DNA of 32,660 nt from CAYWXV01 sp964462535 (GTDB lineage Bacteria; Bacteroidota; Ignavibacteria; OLB7). Under the pieces are notes generated by a model. That model saw nothing but the letters and a program-made list of their open reading frames with translations, ran no database searches and was not told where the DNA came from. Numbering within the stretch: position 1 is the first letter of the stretch; the number at the start of each line of letters is the position of its first letter. Shown piece by piece: positions 16,296-24,100 of the stretch. Location of the stretch: positions 1 to 32,660 of the forward strand of contig CAYWXV010000030.1 in assembly GCA_964462535.1 (NCBI GenBank). Reading direction: 5' to 3'. A program made the translations under genes and the position numbers.

Positions 16296-17048
16296 ATGGG
16301 ATTGACGGCGGTGATAATGGCAGCGGGGAAAGGAACCCGCATGAACGATCCTTCCAGAGCGAAGGTCATGTACCACGTTGGCGAGGTGCCGATGATTGAC
16401 CACGTGGTCGGGCAGGCGATCGCCGCAGGCGCCGACGGCGTGGTAGTCGTCATCGGGCATCAAAGGGAGGCAGTCAGGGCTCATCTGGCCGAACGGTTCG
16501 GCGACGTCGTTGAGTTTGCGGAGCAGGTCGAGCAGAAGGGAACCGGTCACGCTGTTATGCAAGCGATCCCGCAGCTACGTCGGCGCGGAGGTCAGACTTT
16601 GGTGCTGTCGGGGGATGTGCCTCTACTGACGAAGGAGACCATAGTTGCCTTGATTGAGCATCATCTCGCCTCGCAAGCAACCGCAACGGTTCTGACTGTA
16701 GATGCGCCCGATCCAACCGGTTACGGTCGCATCATCCGCAATGCCGACGGGTCTGTTCAGCGAATCGTCGAGCACCGCGACGCATCCGACGATGAACGTC
16801 GTGTTGCAGAGATCAATTCGGGTATCTATGTCTTCGAGACATTCGAACTGCTGGAGGCGCTGAACGAGTTACGACCGGACAACGCGCAGGGTGAGTATTA
16901 CCTGACTGACGTCTTCGGATGGTTTGGTTCGCGTGGTCGCGTTATTGCTGCCTGGCGAACGGACGACTATGACGAGATACACGGAATTAACACACCGGAC
17001 CAGCTGGCGGACGCGCATCGGATGATGGAGGCACGTACGACTTCGTGA
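16296..17048 (+). CDS. glmU: GlmU-type UDP-N-acetylglucosamine pyrophosphorylase, single domain
   Basis: The 250-aa protein is a nucleotidyltransferase with the signature TAVIMAAGKGTRM (4-16), conserved K23, the QKGTGHAVMQA segment, LSGDVPLLT, GYGRIIRN and EINSGIY. These match the N-terminal uridylyltransferase half of GlmU, which makes UDP-GlcNAc from GlcNAc-1-phosphate and UTP. The left-handed beta-helix acetyltransferase half (about 200 further residues) is missing. The stop at 17046-17048 is followed by unrelated intergenic DNA, not by a shifted frame of hexapeptide repeats. A separate acetyltransferase must supply GlcNAc-1-phosphate if this is the cell's route. It could alternatively act on another sugar-1-phosphate. 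The ATG at 16296 is where the family begins. Confidence 0.85.
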   Translation: MGLTAVIMAAGKGTRMNDPSRAKVMYHVGEVPMIDHVVGQAIAAGADGVVVVIGHQREAVRAHLAERFGDVVEFAEQVEQKGTGHAVMQAIPQLRRRGGQTLVLSGDVPLLTKETIVALIEHHLASQATATVLTVDAPDPTGYGRIIRNADGSVQRIVEHRDASDDERRVAEINSGIYVFETFELLEALNELRPDNAQGEYYLTDVFGWFGSRGRVIAAWRTDDYDEIHGINTPDQLADAHRMMEARTTS

Positions 17049-17140
17049 CGCGGCGGACCCAATTCTGCGGGTTCCGGAACCAACATCACGTGCATTGAAG
17101 ATGGTCTTTCGTCGAGGCAGTTAATCTCGGTTACACCAGT

Positions 17141-17551
17141 ATGCGAATCTCCCACATTGGAATCGCGGTGAGCGATCTCGCGGACGCGATGCAGAAGTAT
17201 GGCGCATTGTTCGACAACAACAATCCGCATCGCGAGCGAGTTGAAGAGCAGAGGGTCGATGTCGCGTCGTACCCGCTAGGCGACGCCGTTATTGAGCTCA
17301 CCGCCGCGACGGACGACCAATCTCCCATCGCCAGATTCATTGAGAAGAGGGGGGAGGGGATCCATCACATCGCCATCGAGGTCGAGAACATCAATGAGGA
17401 GCTTGATCGGCTCCGGCAGGCGGGCGTCAGATTAATCAACGAGACGCCGCGGGAGGGGGCCCACGATATGCTGATCGCATTCGTTCATCCATCCAGCTTC
17501 AACGGCGTGTTGCTCGAGCTCTGTCAGAAGAAGGATCCCACACACCCGTAG
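17141..17551 (+). CDS. mce: Methylmalonyl-CoA epimerase (VOC family)
   Basis: The 136-aa protein belongs to the vicinal oxygen chelate fold. It opens RISHIGIAVSDL with metal ligand H5. The second half carries EGIHHIAIEVENI, with H75/H76, and LLELCQ, with E126. The PLGDAVIELTAATDDQSPIARFIEKRGEG stretch is typical of methylmalonyl-CoA epimerases. These interconvert (2R)- and (2S)-methylmalonyl-CoA in the propionyl-CoA/succinyl-CoA pathway. The mutase subunits are not in the window. Six bases separate it from the following lipoprotein gene, so they are probably one transcript. Another VOC enzyme is possible but less likely. Confidence 0.88.
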   Translation: MRISHIGIAVSDLADAMQKYGALFDNNNPHRERVEEQRVDVASYPLGDAVIELTAATDDQSPIARFIEKRGEGIHHIAIEVENINEELDRLRQAGVRLINETPREGAHDMLIAFVHPSSFNGVLLELCQKKDPTHP

Positions 17552-17557
17552 CCCGCG

Positions 17558-18055
17558 ATGAGCACGCCTGGATTCCTTCTGATGCTTTTCCTGGCCGGAT
17601 GTGGGACCGCAACGTCCACCCGCGACCATAAGGGCGAATCGCTTCCTCCGGCCGATTCAGTGGCGCACACGATGGTCGCACCCATCCGATCAGGTACCTG
17701 TCGCATCGTCGGACGGTTGGTTGCCGTGGATTCATCCAGCATAACCACCGATTCTACCGACCCATGCTCTCGAACTCCATGTCGTGGTCTCGTCGTTGTC
17801 GAGGAGATGCTCGGTATCGGAACTGACTTTCCCCACTACCTGATCCAGCGTGGTGACAGAATCACCATAACCTTCCCCGGAACACTCCTGCCTCACGACG
17901 AGCATTTCAATGGGATGCTCGTGAATTCGTATCCCGGATTGAATCCGGGCGATCGATTCCGAGCCGATGTTGCGCTCGAGATAGCAGATGGCCTCTACGA
18001 GGACCCTGCGAACGATGGCGCGCTCACAGTCTATTCGTATGCCGTCGAGCGCTAG
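17558..18055 (+). CDS. Small predicted lipoprotein, unknown function
   Basis: The 165-aa product has a short lipoprotein signal peptide (MSTPGFLLMLFLAGC, lipobox LAGC, anchored at C15). A serine/threonine-rich linker follows, then a compact beta-rich domain (CRIVGRLVAVDSS ... CRGLVVVEEMLGIG ... GDRITITFPGTLLP ... PGDRFRADVALEIAD). Paired cysteines flank a short loop (about 70-76). The rhythm of short strands resembles a small barrel, but I do not recognise a family. It begins 6 bases after the epimerase stop codon. There is no sign that it takes part in the same pathway. Confidence 0.75.
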   Translation: MSTPGFLLMLFLAGCGTATSTRDHKGESLPPADSVAHTMVAPIRSGTCRIVGRLVAVDSSSITTDSTDPCSRTPCRGLVVVEEMLGIGTDFPHYLIQRGDRITITFPGTLLPHDEHFNGMLVNSYPGLNPGDRFRADVALEIADGLYEDPANDGALTVYSYAVER

Positions 18056-18150
18056 GCGTTGGCAGTCGGCCCGTGGCGATGTGCCTTGGGCGATGCCCGT
18101 TCGCTCCGAATTGTGACATCCTTGTCAGCTCTATGCTAACAGCCAATCCG

Positions 18151-20112
18151 ATGCCGACCGACACAACGACGTTGCTCGAACTCTACGACGCTCTCCTCCT
18201 ACCCCGGATGATAGAAGAGCGCATGCTACTGCTGCTGCGGCAGGGGAAGATTACGAAGTGGTTTTCGGGTATTGGACAGGAGGCGATCGCTGTTGGTGCA
18301 ACGCTGGCGCTGAGCAGTGACGACTACATCCTTCCGCTTCACAGGAATCTGGGTGTCTTTACGGCGCGGCAGTTCCCGCTCGATCGTCTCTTCGTGCAAT
18401 GGCAAGGGGGGGCGAATGGGTTTACGAAGGGGCGGGATCGCTCTTTCCATTTCGGTGCCCCGGAGTACCGCGTGATCGGTATGATCTCGCACCTTGGCGC
18501 CATGCTTGGCGTTGCCGACGGGATCGCCCTCGATAGCAACCTACGCGGCGATATGAACATCGCTATGGTATTCTCGGGCGACGGAGGAACAAGCCAGGGC
18601 GATTTCCACGAGGCGGTAAATGTAGCCTCTGTCTGGAACCTCCCCGTGATCTTCATGATCGAGAACAACGGATACGGTCTCTCAACACCCTCGAGCGATC
18701 AATTCCGGTGTGAACATCTGGCGGAGAGGGGGGCTGGCTACGGCATCAAGGGAATCACAATTGATGGGAACGATGTTGCGGAGGTATACCAGACCATTCG
18801 CTCAATCGCCGAGCAAATGCGTGTCGACCGCCGACCGGTGATTGTCGAGGCAATGACATTCCGCATGCGAGGGCACGAGGAGGCGTCGGGAACGGCCTAC
18901 GTGCCTAAGCAGTTGTTCGAAGAATGGAAAGAGAGAGATCCGATCGCCCGCGCCTCTGAACGTCTTAGGGCGGCGGGCGTGCTGAATGACGACCTCGAGC
19001 AGGAGATGCGCGAACGGCACAGGCGCGCGATCGACGCGGGGGTTGAGGCGATGTTTTCCGCCGGGCCTATTATATCCAACCCCGCCGCGGAGCTGAACGA
19101 TGTCTATTCGCCACCGATAGCTACCCCAATCGAACCGGAAGGCCCGGAGACGGAGATTAGAATGATCGAGGCAATCAGCGACGGGTTGCGACTGGGAATG
19201 GAACGCGATCCTGATCTGGTGATGATGGGTCAGGACATTGCAGACTATGGTGGTGTCTTCAAAGTGACGCAAGGGTTCGTGAGCGAATTTGGTTGCGAAC
19301 GTGTCCGGAACACACCCCTTTGCGAGTCGGCGATTGTTGGAGCCTCGTTGGGACTTGCCGTCGGTGGCCGGGCGTCAATCGTCGAGATGCAGTTTGCCGA
19401 TTTCGTTGCGAACGGCTTCAACCAGATCGTCAACAACCTTGCCAAGACGCACTATCGTTGGGGCTTGCCGGTAAACGTCACCATCCGGATGCCGACCGGC
19501 GCCGGCTCGGGTGCCGGTCCATTCCATTCCCAGAGCAACGAGGCATGGTTTACCCACGTGCCCGGTCTGAAGGTTGTCTACCCGTCGAACCCTCGTGACG
19601 CCAAAGGACTCCTGACGGCTTGTCTTGTTGACCCCAATCCAGTTCTCTTCTTCGAGCATAAGGCTCTCTACCGAGGAATTCGTGGCAACGTGCCGACAGG
19701 ATATTACCGCCTCCCTCTTGGACGCGCAGCCGTCGCTAGCCAAGGAAGGGATTTGACAATAGTGACGTACGGTTGGGGAGTGCCTCAGACGTTGGCGTTC
19801 CAGGAACGCCACCCGGAGTACGATTGTGAAATTATAGACCTCAGATCACTGCTCCCGTGGGATGACGAAACCGTTTTTCGGTCCGTCAGAAAAACCGGAC
19901 GTTGCCTCGTCCTTCACGAGGACACGATCACGGGTGGGTTTGGTGGTGAGGTTGCCGCAGCAATCTCCAGTGAGTGTTTCCAGTATCTCGATGCTCCGAT
20001 CCGTCGGCTTGGTTCGCTTGACACGCCAGTTCCATTCAACCGCGATCTCGAACAGGATTTCCTCCCGTGGGGGAGGTTAGAGCGAATGGTCAGGGATCTC
20101 GTGGCCTACTAG
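18151..20112 (+). CDS. 2-oxoacid dehydrogenase E1, alpha and beta subunits fused
   Basis: The 653-aa protein joins both halves of a thiamine-diphosphate-dependent E1 in one chain. The alpha part (about 1-330) has GIGQEAIAVGA, the ThDP/Mg motif GDGGTSQGDFHEAVN...NN, and the phosphorylation-loop-like RMRGHEE. The beta part (about 340-653) has MIEAISDGLRLGMERDPDLVMMGQDIADYGGVF, CESAIVGASLGLAVGG, FADF, and the C-terminal transketolase domain with LHEDTITGGFGGEV. Such fusions are common in Bacteroidota. They are annotated as branched-chain 2-oxoacid or pyruvate dehydrogenase E1, and the substrate cannot be decided from sequence alone. E2 and E3 genes are not nearby. An in-frame ATG 6 codons upstream (18133) is an alternative start. 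Confidence 0.9.
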   Translation: MPTDTTTLLELYDALLLPRMIEERMLLLLRQGKITKWFSGIGQEAIAVGATLALSSDDYILPLHRNLGVFTARQFPLDRLFVQWQGGANGFTKGRDRSFHFGAPEYRVIGMISHLGAMLGVADGIALDSNLRGDMNIAMVFSGDGGTSQGDFHEAVNVASVWNLPVIFMIENNGYGLSTPSSDQFRCEHLAERGAGYGIKGITIDGNDVAEVYQTIRSIAEQMRVDRRPVIVEAMTFRMRGHEEASGTAYVPKQLFEEWKERDPIARASERLRAAGVLNDDLEQEMRERHRRAIDAGVEAMFSAGPIISNPAAELNDVYSPPIATPIEPEGPETEIRMIEAISDGLRLGMERDPDLVMMGQDIADYGGVFKVTQGFVSEFGCERVRNTPLCESAIVGASLGLAVGGRASIVEMQFADFVANGFNQIVNNLAKTHYRWGLPVNVTIRMPTGAGSGAGPFHSQSNEAWFTHVPGLKVVYPSNPRDAKGLLTACLVDPNPVLFFEHKALYRGIRGNVPTGYYRLPLGRAAVASQGRDLTIVTYGWGVPQTLAFQERHPEYDCEIIDLRSLLPWDDETVFRSVRKTGRCLVLHEDTITGGFGGEVAAAISSECFQYLDAPIRRLGSLDTPVPFNRDLEQDFLPWGRLERMVRDLVAY

Positions 20113-20141
20113 ATCGGTCCGTGCTGCTACCATCGGGCTAG

Positions 20142-20162
20142 GCGGGAAGAGACCTTCCCCGC
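20142..20162 (+). terminator. Weak hairpin after the E1 gene
   Basis: GCGGGAAG (20142-20149) pairs with CTTCCCCGC (20154-20162) with one bulged base, 29 bases after the E1 stop codon. No T-tract follows, so terminator function is uncertain. Confidence 0.25.
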
Positions 20163-20302
20163 GCGTAGTGACCCGTCGGTGTGGGAACAACCGAGCGAAA
20201 GAGCACGATCCGTCGCGAGCATGGATTCAGCGTGCGCGCACCACGCGTTTCGCCCGCAGGATTGTTTCATCGACTGTGCGCGATCAATCCGGGTGCACTC
20301 TC

Positions 20303-20908
20303 ATGAAGAATCTCGTCCCCATAGCGATTCTGCTGATTGCGACATCGCCGGGCGTGTCGCAACGGAACCAGCCCCCTGTTCGCGAAGCGAAGACGGAGAT
20401 CGGTGTTGCCTATGGCGTCGGATCGCTGCAGGAGTTTGCGTCGTCGCTTGCCGATCTCATCGTGACAATCGGGACCGGCGGGTACATTGTGGTTGAGTCG
20501 CATGGCGCTTTTGGTCCCGTCTCGGCGGCGTACAACTACTACCCGACCGACCTCCTCTCCGTCGGTATTGAGGCTGGCTACTTCACAGTCAAACGGGACT
20601 ACACCGAATCAGGATCCAACACTCCGACCATCACGACCCGCGACAACATCATCACCGTCAACGGAGCAGTGGACCTGCACTGGCTAACGACAGGTCCGGT
20701 GGAGTTTTCCTCCGGGGTGTGTGGCGGAGTGGGTCTCATCTCGCAGCACGTCATGGACAACGACACACTGTCGGGCGCATCGGCATGGTTTCCGTCGTTC
20801 AATCTTGGGCTTCTACGGGTTCGACTTGGGAAGGAGCTTGGTGTGTTCGCCGAGTTCGGTGTGGGAACGCGAGGGTTGTTAGTGCTGGGAGTCAACGGGC
20901 GGTTCTAG
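20303..20908 (+). CDS. Predicted small outer-membrane beta-barrel protein
   Basis: The 201-aa product starts MKNLVPIAILLIATSPGVSQ, a cleavable signal peptide; codons upstream in the same frame look non-coding. The mature part is glycine- and aromatic-rich with alternating hydrophobic residues (EIGVAYGVGS, VSAAYNYYPTDLLSVGIEAGYF, FSSGVCGGVGLI, LGVFAEFGVGTRGLLVLGVNGRF). It ends on phenylalanine, as outer-membrane barrels usually do. About eight strands fit the length, like OmpX/OmpA-type porin-like proteins. No specific family is recognised. It lies between the E1 gene and the giant SBBP gene, on the same strand as both. Confidence 0.7.
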   Translation: MKNLVPIAILLIATSPGVSQRNQPPVREAKTEIGVAYGVGSLQEFASSLADLIVTIGTGGYIVVESHGAFGPVSAAYNYYPTDLLSVGIEAGYFTVKRDYTESGSNTPTITTRDNIITVNGAVDLHWLTTGPVEFSSGVCGGVGLISQHVMDNDTLSGASAWFPSFNLGLLRVRLGKELGVFAEFGVGTRGLLVLGVNGRF

Positions 20909-21011
20909 GGGTTACAGCAATCTTGCCGAATTCGTCTATTCTATTTGAGAATCGAAGATTTCACAGGTCGTTTGATGGTGTTTTCGTGCCACAACGTCCC
21001 GCTGGTTACTT

Positions 21012-21039
21012 TTGACGCGCTCCCCGGCTCTCTTAACAT
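21012..21039 (+). promoter_or_regulatory. Possible promoter of the SBBP giant gene
   Basis: TTGACG (21012-21017) is followed after 16 bases by TAACAT (21034-21039), a fair -35/-10 pair, roughly 90 bases before the chosen start. A second candidate is TCTATTTG (20940-20947), which matches five of six fixed positions of the Bacteroidota TAnnTTTG box. Which, if either, is used cannot be decided here. Confidence 0.3.
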
Positions 21040-21131
21040 ATCTCTACCCCCGGGTGTGATCTCCTAACACCCACGTCCCCTCACCGGAATGCCGCATTCG
21101 CGGCGTGTCAGTACTCCATACTCCATCGGCC

Positions 21132-24100
21132 ATGCACACTACAGGTCTTACCTGTCGACGTCCCCTGTTATGCCTGCTTGCGTGGGTTCTCGCCCTCTCA
21201 CCGGCGTTCGCGCAGCATGCAGACGATCATCACCACGGCGGAGCCACCGCTCCATCCGTTCGCCAGATCGGGCGAAACACATCCCTTGCGTTCACGCCGA
21301 ACAGGGGGCAGATCGTCGACGATCAAGGACAACTCCGACCTGACATTCTTTACAAGGCATCAGCTGCCGGCGTGACCCTATACGTCTTCGCGGATCGGAT
21401 CTCGTATGTGTTTGAGGCGGCCATCGGTGACATGGAGGCAGTGAAGAAATGCGATCTCGACCCTGAGAATCCTGCCGTGAAGGCGGCCTACATCAAAGGG
21501 CACCGAGTCGACATGGAACTGGTCGGGGCAAATAGGACGCCCCACGTGCTGGAGGCCGACGCGGCAGACGGCTACACGAACTTCTACCTGGGGCATTGCC
21601 CCGACGGCATCATGCACGTGCCGTCCTTTCAGACGCTCGTGGTGCAGGGTATCTATCCGAACATCGATATGGTGCTCCGAGGTAGTGAAGGTGGAAGTCT
21701 GAAGTGTGACTTCGTAGTTCTCCCCGGTGGTAATCCGGCAGACATTCGGCTGCGGTACGTCGGTGGTGACGCTCCACGTCTGATCGATGGTGGACTTCTG
21801 CAAGTCGACAACTCGGTCGGGTTGATTCGCGAAGATGCACCCTTCACATTCCAGCCGGACATGTCCTACGGTCCGATGCCCTGGTACAATGCCGATCTGA
21901 AGTCGAACGCCGTCAGCAGCGGATGGCGCGTGGACGGTGACTTCGTCCGTTTCAACATCGGGAGTTACGATCGCTCGAAGCCACTTGTGATCGACCCGTA
22001 CCGGAAGTGGGCCACGTATTACGGCGCAAACGGCACCGAGCTGTTGATTGGCAGTGACATCACAGAGGTTGACCGTTCAGGCAACGTGCTCATAACCGGC
22101 GGAACGCAGAACGGAACGTTCCCCACCAGTGCGGGCGCGTTCCAATCTGGAATCGCCGGGGGGCTGGATATGTTCATTGTCAAGATGAAGTACGATGGGA
22201 CGCGTCTGTGGGCAACGCTCTATGGCGGCGGCCCCGGCTTCGGTGCCAATGACGACCTGGCGCACGCGGTCGCCACGGACGAATACCGGAATGTGCTGAT
22301 CGGTGGTCACTCGGCGAGCAGTTCGTTTCCCGTGTCAAGTGGCGCCCACCAAACGTCACTTGGCGGCGGCAGCCGTGATGCCGTTGTCATCAAGCTGGAC
22401 AGTGCTGGAACACGCCGGTGGGCCACATACGTCGGTGGCGGAGGGCTTGACGATGGCTACGGGTTTGCAATCGACTCGAGTGCAAGCCCTGCGATCGTCG
22501 GGCTAACGCAGAGTGGAACCGGAATTGCAACATCGGGAGGTTATGACGGCACCCTAAACGGGACTGACGGATTCCTCGTGAAGTTCGACAGCGCTGGCGT
22601 GCGACAGTGGGGTACCTACTACGGTGGAACCGGCTACGAAAACGCCTGGGCGGCCGCGACAGACAGGAACGACAATATCACCATCGCCGGATGGACGAAC
22701 AGTACAGATCTGCCCGTATCTAGTGGCGCGTTTCAGTCTGGGTACAGCGCGAACTTCGATGGCTTTGTTGTGCAGTTCAATAGCGCCGGGGCCCGGCGAT
22801 GGGCCACCTACTACGGCGGCACGGGGTGGGATTATATCGACGTAAATAACAACAACCCGACCAACGGATATGGCTCTCTGGCGAGTGACGGAGACGGAAA
22901 CATTTACTACGCCGGTTCGACGTCGTCGGCGACATTTCCCGTCACCACAGGCACGGTCCAGCCTACGTTCGGGGGGGGATCGTATGATGCCACTGTCGTA
23001 AAATTCGACACCGTCGGCAATCGGGTCTGGGCAACATTTCATGGTGGTAGCGGAACCGACAGAGCCCACGGTGTCGCCTCGAACAATTCAGGCGGCGTGT
23101 TGCTCACAGGAGAAACGACGAGCGCGAATATGCCGGTCACGGCGGGGGCCTATGCATTTGCTAATGCCGGAGGATCGGATGCCTTCGTGGTGAAAATCAA
23201 TGCCGCCGGCAATATCCGACAGTATTCCACCTACTACGGTGGAGGCGGTTCCGATGTGGCAGAGGGAATCAGTTTTGATCCCTTCGGTTCAATTGTTTTT
23301 GGCGGAGAAACCGGGAGCAATCCGTTCCCGACTCTCGCGCCATATCAAGGCACGTATGGTGGAAGCACGGACGCATTCCTCGCGCTCTTCTGCGACATCG
23401 AAGGGAGTGAGATTGACACCAGCGGGCCGACTACCATTTGCCAGGGAGATAGCGTGGTTCTCTTCGTGCGGAGCGGATACGCCAGCTATCTCTGGTCCAC
23501 CGGCGAGACCGATACGAGTATTACAGTGAAGACGCCGGGGACGTACTGGGTTGAGTTGACGAATGGCGCAGGGTGTCTCGCTCGCTCGGATACCATTACC
23601 GTCCGTTGGTTTGACCGCCCGGCGCCAGTGCTGACGCCGACCGCGAGCCCTGTTCGATTCTGCGAGGGCGATTCGGTACGGCTTGAAGTCGGGCCACGCA
23701 ATTTCCGCAAGTACTCATGGTATCTGGATGCGAACCTCACCAACCTCTACCGTACCGGTATCGGCACCCCCTACAGAAGCCTTACTGTACGGGACAGTGG
23801 AACATTCCGCGTGATCGTTGAAGACACGACCGGCTGCCTCGATACCACGGCGGTCGTGACGGTCGTCAAGCTCGCACGTCCGGCTCCGGTTTCCATTTCT
23901 CCTCCCAATCTCACCTTCTGTGAAGGGACCAATGGTCAGTTGACGGCAAGTCGCGCTCCGGCGGCGGGGGAGACCTATATCTGGCTCGGCGGCTCGAATC
24001 CGGGAGGGGGGCAGACATTCTCGCCCGACAAATCGGGTGCGTACCAACTTCGCGTGCAGAATGCGAATGGTTGCTTCGTGCTGAGTAACACCATCAACGT

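Noticed and set aside
20232..20280. Possible third copy of the intergenic repeat (ACCACGCGTTTCG and a partial match after it).
   Set aside because: The shared part is only about 11 bases with copy 1, the TATTCAACAGTCT end is absent and the alignment needs many gaps.
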